12,052 bases of DNA, from NCBI GenBank assembly GCA_003024985.2, contig PXIH01S0000322.1; one strand, given 5' to 3'. The translations under genes and the position numbers were made by a program. Source of the DNA: Euperipatoides rowelli. Lineage: Eukaryota > Onychophora > Udeonychophora > Euonychophora > Peripatopsidae. The notes below the pieces were generated by a model. The model had not been told where the DNA came from. It did no database searches and saw only the letters and a list, made by a program, of their open reading frames with translations. Positions 1 to 8,593 of the stretch are shown one piece after another (the stretch's first letter is position 1; the number at the start of each line of letters is the position of its first letter).

Positions 1-213
1 TTATAAAGGGCATCATTTACCATTATTTATAAAGGGCAACATTTAGCCATGTGTATTTATAAAGGGCATCATTTACCATTATTTATAAAGGGCAATATTT
101 AGCCATGTGTATTTACAAAAGGGCATCATTTATCAATGTGTATTTATAAAAGGGCATCATTTAGCCATGTGTATTTATAAAGGGCATCGTTTAGCCATAT
201 GTATTTATAAAAG
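1..213. repeat. Minisatellite, 25-31 bp unit, about 7.3 copies
   Basis: Tandem array with the core TTTATAAAGGGCATCATTTA followed by GCCATGTGTA. Unit starts are at 1 (5' truncated), 26, 56, 82, 112, 143 and 174, with a final partial unit from 204 to 213. The first four units alternate a short form ending CCATTA (25-26 bp) with a long form ending GCCATGTGTA (30 bp), so the left part behaves as a 56-bp dimer. The later units are all 30-31 bp, three of them with an extra A before GGGC. The array is cut by the window edge, so the true copy number is unknown. No coding frame runs through it. Confidence 0.95.
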
Positions 214-266
214 TGATGACTGAGGAGCATTATTAGCATATTATGATAAATTATTTAAATTTCTAT

Positions 267-568
267 ACCATAGAATGCTGATCAAGTGGGCATGCACATT
301 TATTTATTTGAGGGGAGGAGGGGTGACAACCCTTGTTTGGTGTCATGCTAGTAAACCTTAGATTTACCATAATGCATTGCAAAACTGACCAGGTGCACTT
401 ATTTTCATTACATAGCAACACTCTCCTGAACATTAGACGACATAAAGACTAGGGGGCACTGTTGCATTTCTTTCTAAGTAATCAAAAGGTTTAAGTGTGG
501 TGACGGTGCACTTTAACTAACTTTGCCGAAAAAATGGGGTGGCACACCCTTTGACAGCATTCTATGGT
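267..568. mobile_element. Foldback / MITE-like unit with 14-bp inverted ends
   Basis: ACCATAGAATGCTG at 267-280 is exactly the reverse complement of CAGCATTCTATGGT at 555-568. The similarity continues weakly inward: GCTGATCAAGTGGG on the left against the complement of CCCTTTGACAGC on the right. The 302-bp span has no ORF of note and holds two copies of GGTGCACTT (about 393 and 507). Size, inverted ends and lack of coding capacity fit a non-autonomous DNA transposon. I see no target-site duplication flanking it, so the superfamily cannot be named and the boundaries are approximate. Confidence 0.5.
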
Positions 569-1028
569 CATATATTATTTCAATCACTAAAGACCCTAAA
601 TGAGTTAATAATTAAAAATACTAAACAAAAGTATATATAATTGGTAGTTCTCTCCCCCATTTCCTAATATCGCTAAGTCTCGATTTACACAAATATAATT
701 TACACGTTTTTTGAATAACGATTTAAGCATTACTACCACAGTTTACAAAATATATACTAACTTAGAATAATATACAGTAAGTACAGTATATATTGAAAAG
801 CTGGCCAAAATGAGAACATACTGTAAGTTTGTGTGTTTTTGTTAAAGCTTCACAGAAATTAATGAAGTTATTCCAATTACTTAAAATTCTTTATGTTTTC
901 TATGAATAAATGTTATGCCTATTGGCCTAAATTCAAATCCAATCATTGACCAGTACTCACATCCAGGGCTCCCCACATTACAACCAGGGGGGGGGCATAA
1001 CCCTTTTCGTTACGGTGGAGCCTTGTTT
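569..1028. other. Noncoding spacer with a G9 run
   Basis: A+T-rich sequence without a supported gene. A donor-like CTGTAAGTTT occurs near 821 but no exon with an open frame supports it. A pure G9 tract lies at 987-995. TACAGTA/TACTGTA words cluster at about 773-826. Confidence 0.6.
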
Positions 1029-1396
1029 GTCTAATTTGATCAGCTTTTTTTTTTAGTTAAATGGACATTTTGTTGACATCTTGTCAAATTTGATAAGCTT
1101 TTTTTTTCTTTTTTTTGGCTTGACTGGACATTTTATTTACTTCTTGACGAATTTGATAAGCTTTTTTTTTGCTTGACTGGACATTTTGTTGACTTGTCGG
1201 ATTTGATAAGCATTTTTATTTTAGATTGACTAGACGTTTTCTTGACATCTTGTCAAATTTGATAAGCTTTTTTTTTTGCATGACTGGACATTTTGTTGAC
1301 TTGTCGGATTTAATAAGCATTTTTATTTTAGATTGTCTGGACATTTTGTTGACATCTTGTTGAATTTGATAAGCTTTTTTTTTTTTTTTTTGGTTG
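1029..1396. repeat. T-rich minisatellite, 7 copies of a 50-63 bp unit with dimeric order
   Basis: Each unit reads GTC(A/G)AATTTGATAAGC, then a T-rich tract, then TTGACTGGACATTTTGTTGAC. Units start at 1029, 1083, 1146, 1196, 1252, 1303 and 1359. Units 3+4 (1146-1251) and 5+6 (1252-1358) are near-identical dimers of 106-107 bp. In each pair a 50-51 bp short form with a pure T tract precedes a 56-bp form with the interrupted tract GCATTTTTATTTTAGATTG. The last unit ends in T17 at 1375-1391. Expansion of a two-unit block is the simplest explanation. No protein is encoded. Confidence 0.95.
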
Positions 1397-1397
1397 T

Positions 1398-2518
1398 ATG
1401 AACTACAAGTCCATTGTCTACCTTCTACATTTACAAGCCTATGGGCCCAATAGTCAAAACTATGTAGTTTCTAATCGAAGTTGTTCATGTGCGGGGTCCA
1501 AGGACTACTTTCCATGCAACTTTTCTGTGATTTTTCAACCTCACACTCATTTAATTAAACTCCAAACTGAATCACCAGATCTACTATTATATTGTATTGG
1601 CCAAACATACTACCGGCCCAACAATGGTAACCTAATCCCGGTATAATGGGATATTTCAACCAAATTAAAGATAAACACACAATGGCTTGAATCGAGCCAC
1701 ACAGTCAATAGAGGGCATGACAATATATCATTGGCCAATAAAAATATTAGTGGAGAGTGAAGAATAGGATTAGCAGACTCCATTGACTATCTCTTCTAGT
1801 TAATATTGTCCTAAATTTTCACCAAATAACTCTTATGGGACAATACATATGATTAATATATTGACTGTCTTCGATCTTCAATCCTCTACCTGCCCATTTT
1901 TTTCTGACTACATCTGCCCTTCTTTATCTTACTGTATTATTCACGGTCTTCAACTCGATAATCACTTTGTGACTTTTACTCCATCGCTTACTAATATAAT
2001 TTCCTTTCCCATCGTTTCCTTACTGACACATTGTTTATTTTTTAACTATGGGTAATGTACAAAATCTTACTTATTCATTGCTACTTTCTGCTAGATGTGC
2101 ACAAGTTTACCCGTCCAGAATTTTCATGGAACTATTGGTGAAATTTTACAGGAAAGAAGCACCTCAATGCAAACACCGTGCTTTCACACCTAAAATAGTT
2201 TTTCCTCTCATGGAAAAAATGCAACAATGCAAAGCTGAAAAGAGTTTCGTCAAGTCGAACCATTAGCAGATTAATCAGCATTCAACAAGGAAGATTTTAA
2301 AACTTCCACTGTTTTCTCAATTAGAAGTTGCCGTTTATGTGTGATTTTTGTACGAAGAAAAATTATTTCCCCGCACTAAATTCACCTATTAAAGGGTTAA
2401 CAATGCCAATCTGAGTTAGGATGTTTTAAACTGAGATATTTATTAATAAGGTTTATTATTCACCCAAATATGTCTATGAATACATTTCCTGTTTGCTGAT
2501 GCCATGGTTATTTTTCAG
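1398..2518. other. Spacer with three short unrecognised open frames
   Basis: Three plus-strand ATG frames lie here, at 1398-1646, 1849-2055 and 2048-2266 (82, 68 and 72 codons). None shows a domain, transmembrane pattern or family motif that I recognise, and the first overlaps a dispersed repeat. The stretch is slightly richer in C and G than its surroundings, so it may be a decayed mobile element. I would not call a gene here. Confidence 0.4.
1585..1690 (+). repeat. Dispersed repeat, copy A
   Basis: Shares a colinear core with 6792-6896. The pattern is ATATTGTAT-GG--AAA-ATACT-CCGGCC--ACAAT, then ATCC-GGTATAA-GG, and later ACACA-TATGGCTT or its close variant. By eye about three quarters of aligned positions match over the first 65 bp, with a few indels. 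An inner imperfect inverted pair, TACCGG and CCGGTA (1611 and 1639), is present. Both copies are in the same orientation 5.2 kb apart. No box A/box B promoter or reverse transcriptase motif is evident, so the class is unknown. Confidence 0.65.
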
Positions 2519-2663
2519 TCTTATACCAGGTACCCACTACCTACTATTACATCGAATTTATACGAATATGCTCTTATCTGACGCTAATAACAAAGTTCTC
2601 ATTTACGAGATAACTCATAGGTGGTGTCCTGTATCAGATCGTCAACTTCGAGTTAACTGGTAA
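2519..2663 (+). other. Candidate exon with open frame, unrecognised
   Basis: A good acceptor (GGTTATTTTTCAG, ending at 2518) precedes a frame open for 47 codons from 2520, closed by TAA at 2661-2663. The reading includes LLSDANNKVLIYEITHRW. The composition is less A+T-biased than its flanks. A donor-like CTG|GTAATT lies at 2660, just before the stop, so this could be an internal exon (2519-2659) or a terminal one. I recognise no family. A frame of this length can arise by chance, so the call is weak. Confidence 0.2.
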
Positions 2664-4183
2664 TTGTAAGTCAACATGTTAAATTATGAAAAAATTAATA
2701 CCTTATGGAGCTCTTATCTTAAAAATTATCACACAAGAATGAAGGCGTCAGAATATTTACAGATGAAATTATCAATTTTTAGGGGGGGGGGGGAACTTTT
2801 TATTTTGTTGTTGAAATAAAGAACCACTAATCTATCTTTCTAGAGGCAGTAATGAGTAAATGTTTAGGACCAAAATGTTCATCCGCACTCTACTTCCAAT
2901 ATTATTTCTTTTATACATACTCCTCACAGAAAAAGGTTACAATTATCTTTATGTCATACTAGCAAATTAATTTTATTTTTTTACAATCATTCAAAATAAT
3001 GTCTTGCGTTCCCTTTCCACCATTTTATTAAGATATCTTATCTAACAATTTTTTTTTTTCAGGTCTAATACCTTGAAATTTTTAATTCTCTCCACCTGAT
3101 AAAATATTAAGATTCTCAGATATAAAATACAAAATTGACTTAAAAATTTTATTTGCTGATAACATAACCCATTCAACAGTAAACGTCCTCAATGATGAAA
3201 ATTATGTACAATATTGTGTAAATGATTGAAATTTAGCAACAAAAGTGTTTAATACATAGAAATAATGGCAGAGTGAAAGACTACATTACACAACAGTGGA
3301 AAGTTAATAATGAAGATGGTATAGCCTATGGTATCATACTAATCACTTAGAAATCCATTTTCATTAATTTAATGGATTTTTTTTTAATTTACTGTGCTGT
3401 TTATCTTTCACTTTAATGCAGTTTTATGGTCTGTTATAAACACTCACTCTGATTTTAATTATAGAAATGGAGTTTAAAAAGTAAAATAATAAAGATAGGC
3501 CTAACTATAAACATATTTAATGAAATTCCCCCGGCCCTCCCTCCTAACACTTTTAAGTATGAATATACTGTATATACAAAGGTCCTCTTTAAATTTTCTA
3601 AAACTAACTGGTCAATGTAGATTTTTTTTTTTTTTAGAAAGATATGGGAAGGATACCAGAATTTTAAAACTATTTTCTAGCATTAGGGTACTGAACCTTG
3701 TTTAGCCATAACAACAATACTGTAGAATCGACCTCCATCTATTGATATGTAACCAAAATTAATTCAAATTACCTACATATTATTAACACTAGAAATATAT
3801 TACTTTGAATTTGTTGATTTTTAGGCTATTAAGCCAATAATAATATAAAATCTGCCCTCATCTATGAAAATGTAACTTAAATTCTTCCAAATTGGCTATA
3901 AATCATAAACTCATTTCAGTATGTAAATTTAACACTTTTTTGGTTTAAAGATTCTAATCTTTCAAAAATAATAATTTAATGAAACATTAAAACCAAACAT
4001 TAACTGCTTCACTGTACTGTATTAGCATTAAATAAATAATGTTAATTGGTTTGTTCCCTCCAACAATGTTTTATAAATCTCACTTCTAATATGACTTGCC
4101 TAAATATCTATAAATGAGGAATAAATATTTCTTAAACAATAAAAGAATTTTTAATTACAAAATAAACACATGCAATACTAATA
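2664..4183. other. Noncoding A+T-rich spacer
   Basis: No gene is supported. Contents are a G12 run (2782-2793), T-rich tracts near 3050, 3370 and 3622, a C-rich patch at about 3528-3545, and many TAGCCTA/TAGGCCT words (for example near 3319 and 3495). A plus-strand frame at 3520-3705 runs through the T-rich tract and has no protein-like features. Confidence 0.6.
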
Positions 4184-4191
4184 GGTATATG

Positions 4192-4222
4192 CAGTGCTTT
4201 TTTATATACAAAAAAAGCACTT
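4192..4222. mobile_element. 31-bp hairpin with hAT-like ends between 8-bp direct repeats
   Basis: AGTGCTTTTTT (4193-4203) pairs perfectly with AAAAAAGCACT (4211-4221) across a 7-nt loop. The hairpin is flanked on both sides by the same octamer GGTATATG (4184-4191 and 4223-4230). Between the octamers the insert starts CAGTGC. An 8-bp target duplication with CAGTG-type ends is known for hAT transposons. The right end carries a mismatch at its final base (T instead of G). At 31 bp it would be only two terminal repeats left after near-total internal deletion. Chance origin in low-complexity DNA is possible. Confidence 0.4.
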
Positions 4223-4230
4223 GGTATATG

Positions 4231-4881
4231 TATGTGTTATGTGTGTTATGAATTGTATGTACTGTAGAATTTATGTTGCACTGTATTGTACTTTATAATA
4301 TAGCCTACAACAAAAAATTAAAGAAATCTAAACTTTGACACTGCAATAAGTCTACATAACATTTTGGTCAATATAAAAGATGGATCACTTTTACTTTTAA
4401 TGCAAAATTTGTTACATTTTAGTCTGATAATTTCAAAGTTTAGGAATCTTTAACCTGCGTTTGTCAATAGTCCCATAAGCATAATGAGGGACAATGGATC
4501 AAAAACGTTATTAAATTTTTTTTGGGGGGAGGGGGTATTATATTTTAAGATTAAATTTATTGGGTTTTTTTAATAACCTTTGTTTATTTAGTATACTATT
4601 TAGTTAGAAATTCAGTATATACCAACCAAAAAATATTTTAAAATTTAAAACTATGGTTACTTCACCTAAGCGGTAGCCTCTCTGCTAAATTTGATTCTCA
4701 GTAAGTTAGTTTTTTTTTTTTATTTGAGACACTCAAAATAAAAATGCATTTAAAACTCATATGTCATTGTGCCAAAATCATGACATAAACACAAGCTTGG
4801 GTTGACGTATTTGTAAACTATTCAGATTTTAACTTTTAATAGTTACCATATCAAAAAATATTTTAAATCCTTATAAAGTGA
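4231..4881. other. Noncoding A+T-rich spacer
   Basis: A TATGTGTTATGTGTG-like purine/pyrimidine stretch at about 4228-4258, a G6-A-G5 run at 4524-4535, and two copies of AAAAAATATTTTAAA (near 4628 and 4853). No exon or RNA gene is supported. Confidence 0.6.
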
Positions 4882-5037
4882 TACTGCACATATTGGCACC
4901 ATCATACTATAGTGGTCAGGGCTGGAACTGCTAATAAATTAGCCCTAGCCTATATATTGTGTAAGGAACTGCAACTTGACAAGGAAAAAAATCACAGCTC
5001 TGCAGCCAGGAAACAAGTTTTGATGCTCTGGAAATAG
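4882..5037 (+). other. Open segment of 51 codons, possible exon or element relic
   Basis: A frame without ATG runs from just after a TGA (4879-4881) to a TAG (5035-5037). Its second half looks protein-like (KELQLDKEKNHSSAARKQ, helix-forming and charged) and is richer in G+C than its flanks. A 25-codon ATG frame follows at 5039. TGT|GTAAGG at 4960-4961 could act as a donor. The frame start lies near CAGGGCTGGAACT (4917), which resembles hAT-type ends, but I found no partner end. No family is recognised. Confidence 0.2.
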
Positions 5038-5389
5038 AATGAACAAACTGCAAACGGGAACTTGCCAACTAGTTTCAAACATTTTATTTATATCAATGGT
5101 GAATAACAGGTACAATTAAATTGTCATAATGAACAAAAATAAGGACTTCCATAAAAATATTAGTGACAGCTAATAACATGAGGTAGCCTAACGTATACAA
5201 GCGAGCCTAAGAAAAACAAACCAAAAATAATTTGATTGTAATCCTAAAATATAACATCCTCAAGGGAACATGTGTTTGTGTATTTCTTTCTAAATACACA
5301 TGCATATGTTCAAAATATAATTAGCATAAATGCAATTCTGATTTCCCTCGTTAAGCTAATAATCTGTTGCAATCATCTGTTAGGAGTAC

Positions 5390-5740
5390 CCAAAAGTGGG
5401 CGTCACAAAATCTCATTTTACCGTGTTATATATGCCAAATGTCCGAAAGTAGCTCCAAATTATCGAAATCGATCAAAAAAGGATTATTTCACTTCTAGAT
5501 TATCCTAGGGTTGGGGAAGGTTGTGTTTAATATGTATTGGAGTTAGGGTTTAAGGTAAGGGTAAGGTTAGGACTGTAAATTTAAAAATAATGCTATTAAT
5601 ATTGTGACTGGGACTTAGTGTAACCCGTTTCTAGGCTGTCGTTCATCTGTTTACATCTTGTTGACGGTCTGTCTACGATCATAACCTTTACTACCAAATA
5701 GCAAGGCCGTGATACAATGCAAACAATGAACTGAAGCCAG
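5390..5740 (+). promoter_or_regulatory. Putative CpG-enriched promoter and 5' UTR exon of a plus-strand gene
   Basis: CpG dinucleotides are visibly more frequent here than in the surrounding A+T-rich DNA (GGGCGTC, TCCGAA, ATCGAAATCGATC, CCCGTT, GTCGTT, GACGG, ACGATC, GCCGTG). The zone ends in a near-consensus donor, GCCAG|GTAAGA, with GT at 5741-5742. An acceptor-like CCCGTTTCTAG ends at 5634, so the exon is either 5635-5740 or begins at an unseen start site. No frame is open across 5635-5740, which fits an untranslated first exon better than a coding one. It includes a degenerate TTAGGG-like tract. Confidence 0.3.
5506..5571 (+). repeat. Degenerate telomere-like GGTTAGG/GGTAAGG tract
   Basis: Short imperfect repeats of the type AGGGTT, AGTTAGGGTT, TAAGGTAAGGGTAAGGTTAGG are packed into about 65 bp. 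Such interstitial degenerate TTAGGG-related tracts occur in many animal genomes. This one is too diverged to be a true telomere array. Confidence 0.6.
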
Positions 5741-6135
5741 GTAAGATTTAATGAGGGAATTAACAATAAAACGGTAAATTTTTTATTGTACTTTTCATAG
5801 TGTGATATATTCATTTATCGGAGAATGATCAAAACTCTAATCACTTCATACTTAGGCGTTTCTTTGTGCCTTACGTGAAACTTCAACATAAAGTACAGCA
5901 CATTATGCAGATTATACTTGTCTTTCTATTATATTTTTTTCCTCACACGAAAATAACATTTCAGCTTAAACTGAGTAAGGACAACTGCATTCTATTAGCG
6001 ATTTGACTAGAGGGAAGACACGGAAATGAATGTGCTTTCGACTTCAGTATTTTTTTCATGAGAAACTGGTAATGTGGGAGATTTCTGATTTCTGATGTTC
6101 TTTCAATATGAAGATATTCGTTGTCTTACTTTCAG

Positions 6136-6184
6136 ATAGTTTGTAATGGAGGAAAAGGATATTCATCAGACTTTATTCAACAAG
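6136..6184 (+). CDS. Candidate first coding exon (partial gene), product unknown
   Basis: A 49-nt exon is bounded by a strong acceptor (TTGTCTTACTTTCAG, ending at 6135) and a good donor (AACAAG|GTAAAT). An ATG at 6146 lies in strong context (G at -3, G at +4). It opens a 13-codon frame, MEEKDIHQTLFNK, that ends exactly at the donor in phase 0. The phase beginning at the first base of the exon is also open, reading NGGKGYSSDFIQQ, so the frame is not certain. The upstream donor at 5741 gives a 395-bp first intron. The next exon must start in phase 0, and a candidate is at 9091. No homologue is recognised. Confidence 0.35.
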
Positions 6185-6534
6185 GTAAATAAATGTCAAC
6201 AGTAATAAAATTTGTGTAAAAAAAAATGTCCACTGAAATTTTTTTTAGGTGACGCACAAAATCTTTTTATGCATTATCCTATATTGTAGGAAGCATGCCA
6301 CTCCCATATCTTTGGGATAAATAATTAAATTCAAAATAATTTTTTTAACTCTTTGATAGAAAATCATGATTCCTGTGAGAAAGTCTGAAAGATACTCGTA
6401 AATAACAGCCTCTCATCCATTGAACAGCGAATGTTATAAAACTCACTTGTTGGCCCTGCTAAAAAAAATTTAAGTCAAGCCCAGGATTTTCTGTGGCTTT
6501 AGTAATGGTCAATATAATGAAATGAGTATCTTAG
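6185..6534. other. Probable intron sequence
   Basis: A+T-rich with A9 and T8 runs. No second exon in the correct phase, RNA gene or repeat was identified. It follows the donor at 6185. Confidence 0.45.
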
Positions 6535-6603
6535 GATTCGCTACCTTGGCTATAAAAAAGATTATCTGCTGAAGACAAGAACAGAGATTGCCAACATATT
6601 AAG
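6535..6603 (+). other. Candidate 69-nt exon, unrecognised
   Basis: Bounded by TATCTTAG (6534) and TTAAG|GTAAAA (donor GT at 6604-6605). One frame is open throughout and continues upstream to 6522, reading YLGYKKDYLLKTRTEIANIL. It would enter after two bases of a codon and leave with two bases, so it is phase-symmetric (a cassette). It does not fit in phase behind the exon at 6136. The acceptor has a poor pyrimidine tract. Confidence 0.18.
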
Positions 6604-6791
6604 GTAAAATCTTACATAAAGTACATAAATGTTACCAATGTATGACAGAAAGAAAAGATCATGTCCAGAATGAATTAGACTATATTTCATATCGTAACAT
6701 TATCATTGAAAGGGTTAATTCTTGTAGCCTATAAATAATTAAATTTCCTAACAAAAAAAAAATGTGGTATTTATATACTATAAATATAAAC

Positions 6792-6896
6792 CATCATATT
6801 GTATCGGTGAAAAATACTGCCGGCCACACAATATTTATCCTGGTATAACGGATTATATTGTTTACCATCCAAGTTATGGACAACACACTATGGCTT
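6792..6896 (+). repeat. Dispersed repeat, copy B
   Basis: Second copy of the repeat at 1585-1690: ATATTGTAT, ATACTGCCGGCC, CACAAT, ATCCTGGTATAACGG and ACACTATGGCTTA occur in the same order. It lies inside a 65-codon frame at 6764-6961 whose only similarity to the frame over copy A is this shared nucleotide core (YCIG--Y-RP-N). Downstream, ATCCTATTCTTACTCCACT (6920-6938) matches in inverted orientation a segment at 1749-1770 that follows copy A. Confidence 0.65.
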
Positions 6897-7037
6897 ACAT
6901 CTATCTCATGGCTCATATGATCCTATTCTTACTCCACTTTGGCTTTGTTCCAGTATTATAAACATATCAGTTTCTTGTTTGGAATTTACTACTTCAGAAT
7001 TCTCTTAGATCCTATCTTCGCCTTTCTGCATTCCTTT

Positions 7038-7290
7038 TTATTTTGGATTTTTCTTCTTTTTGGGTAGGACTCTCTTCTTTGCTTTTGTTGTGTCTGAGGA
7101 TTTGATGCCTGAAGGCTCGTTCCTGTCAAAGAAAACTATGGATTCCTTTTTTTGTCTTAAGTTTAGCCTCGAGTGGACTTGGTGGACTTGGGACTTTCTT
7201 TGTTTCTCTCTTTAGGCTTTCATTCCACGTGAAGCATAGTCTTCCTACTTTTGTGTAAAGTGCCCTGAAACTTAATGCTGTTCCTATCAT
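7038..7290 (-). pseudogene. Compositionally distinct island with two overlapping minus-strand frames
   Basis: The plus strand is strongly C/T-rich here, unlike its flanks. On the minus strand an ATG frame (7290 to stop 7126, 54 codons) starts MIGTALSFRALYTKVGRLCF and is proline- and lysine-rich later. A second frame (7211 to stop 7038, 57 codons, no ATG) carries VFFDRNEPSGIKSSDTTKAK and a lysine-rich tail. The frames overlap and differ by one base. A7 on the minus strand (plus 7147-7153) is an obvious place for a slip. This may be a decayed gene or element ORF, but purine-rich strands lack stops by composition alone. No family is recognised. Confidence 0.25.
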
Positions 7291-7329
7291 GCTCCTATTT
7301 TCCCCTCAAATGAAGTGGGCCCAATAAGT

Positions 7330-8570
7330 TATTGTGTGAATAATTTTTGATTTTTTTTTAATAGTTTTGTGGTATAGTGTTTGGGTGGATACCCTGTTTG
7401 CTTTAGTTAATATGCCATTTTAAGACCAGGAAGTGCTCACTGGGTTGTAGAAAGTTATCAGGTTATATAATATAATTATAAACCATAATAAAAATATGAA
7501 ATGGTATTACCCACACCCCTCCCGGCCCCCTCACCCCCATTCTTTTTTCAAATCCCATGTGGGATATTGGATAAAATTGAAACGGTTCATAAAATAAAAA
7601 AGTTATGAATGCAATAATTATAATAGACTTTGATATTAATGTAGACTAGATATGTGAAGTTTTTATGACTTTTAAAGAAAAATGAAATTGCAATAGAAAT
7701 GAAAGAATGTATTTATTATAATCGTATGATTTCAAGAAATATAATTGTAATTGTGTATTTACCGTAATTAAAAAAAAATAAAATAGAATAAAAGAATTAT
7801 AAATAGTTTCAAATAATCTACAGCTGAAATACTTGCAAATATAATTAATAGATTGTGGAAAAAGTAGATTCAATAATTAACCTACTATTGTTGTTTTTTT
7901 TATTTATTTATTTTTACAAAGAAAAACAGCCATTAATAACTAAATTTGCCTTTTATTTTAGTTTTTTTTTTTTCTTTTTAAAAAAAAAAAAATTTTAAAA
8001 AATAAGTACAACAGTTTAAAGCCAAATATAATTAGACTCGTAAATCACCAAATCTTGCCATACAAATGTTTCTTGTTTTTTTTTCTTATAAAGAAAGCAA
8101 TAAAGACCGACAGCTGCTCTGGAACGTGACTTGGAGTGATTAAACAAATACTGGAAAAGGGCTGGTTCAGGTTTAAAAAAATAGGAGGGGAAGGGACATA
8201 AACAGAACAGGGTAGACGAATTTCCAATTTGCCTCCACCCAACTCTAGTTCTTTATTTATAACTGGGGAAACTCCGTTATTAGTTAATAAATATTTGAAA
8301 AAGAAATAATTTTAGTCTAAGAGCTAAGGAATTCTTAGAAAAGTGCCCACTTTAAATTCTTTTGGCTCTATTGTTAAAACGAGATTAGATAAAAACATGT
8401 AGTTTGTGCCACCTGTACTTAATTATGTCTATAATGATGTAGACATTGTTTATTGTCACTTTTTAATGTTCATTAAATAAAAATAAATTTAAATTATAAC
8501 AAATATTTTAAATATAATTTTCAATTACAGAATGAAATTTATTTTTTTAAACAGTTAACACAAATTGATA
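7330..8570. other. Noncoding, low-complexity A/T-rich spacer
   Basis: Contains a C-rich tract at about 7510-7539, very A/T-rich DNA at 7580-7870, and a T13-C-T5-A13 near-palindromic block at about 7962-7992. A somewhat G+C-richer patch at 8095-8245 carries a minus-strand frame (65 codons) with no recognisable features. Confidence 0.6.
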
Positions 8571-8571
8571 A

Positions 8572-8593
8572 CATACTGTAGATCTACAGTATG
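8572..8593. repeat. 22-bp perfect palindrome
   Basis: CATACTGTAGA (8572-8582) followed immediately by its reverse complement TCTACAGTATG, with no spacer. It could extrude as a small cruciform or be a dimeric protein-binding site. The function is unknown, and it uses the TACTGTA word frequent elsewhere in the window. Confidence 0.9.

Noticed and set aside
1-213. CRISPR-like array
   Set aside because: Units are contiguous with no unique spacers, and the sequence context is eukaryotic. This is an ordinary minisatellite.
3520-3705. Plus-strand 61-codon frame
   Set aside because: It runs through a T14 tract giving a phenylalanine string, and no motif or splice context supports it.
4660-4700. tRNA- or SINE-like boxes (CACCTAAGCGG and TTTGATTCTC)
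   Set aside because: The two partial matches are only about 15 nt apart, too close for polymerase III boxes A and B, and no cloverleaf can be drawn.
5596-5814. Minus-strand 72-codon frame over the CpG-richer zone
   Set aside because: It has no recognisable domain, and the plus-strand splice signals at 5741 and 6135 explain the region better.
7080-7140. Hammerhead ribozyme-like CTGAGGA and GAAA words
   Set aside because: The invariant CTGANGA core is not met, and the stems required around it cannot be drawn.
7646-7873. Minus-strand 75-codon frame
   Set aside because: It lies in extremely A/T-rich DNA and encodes mostly F, L, I, Y, N and K by composition, with no supporting start context or motif.
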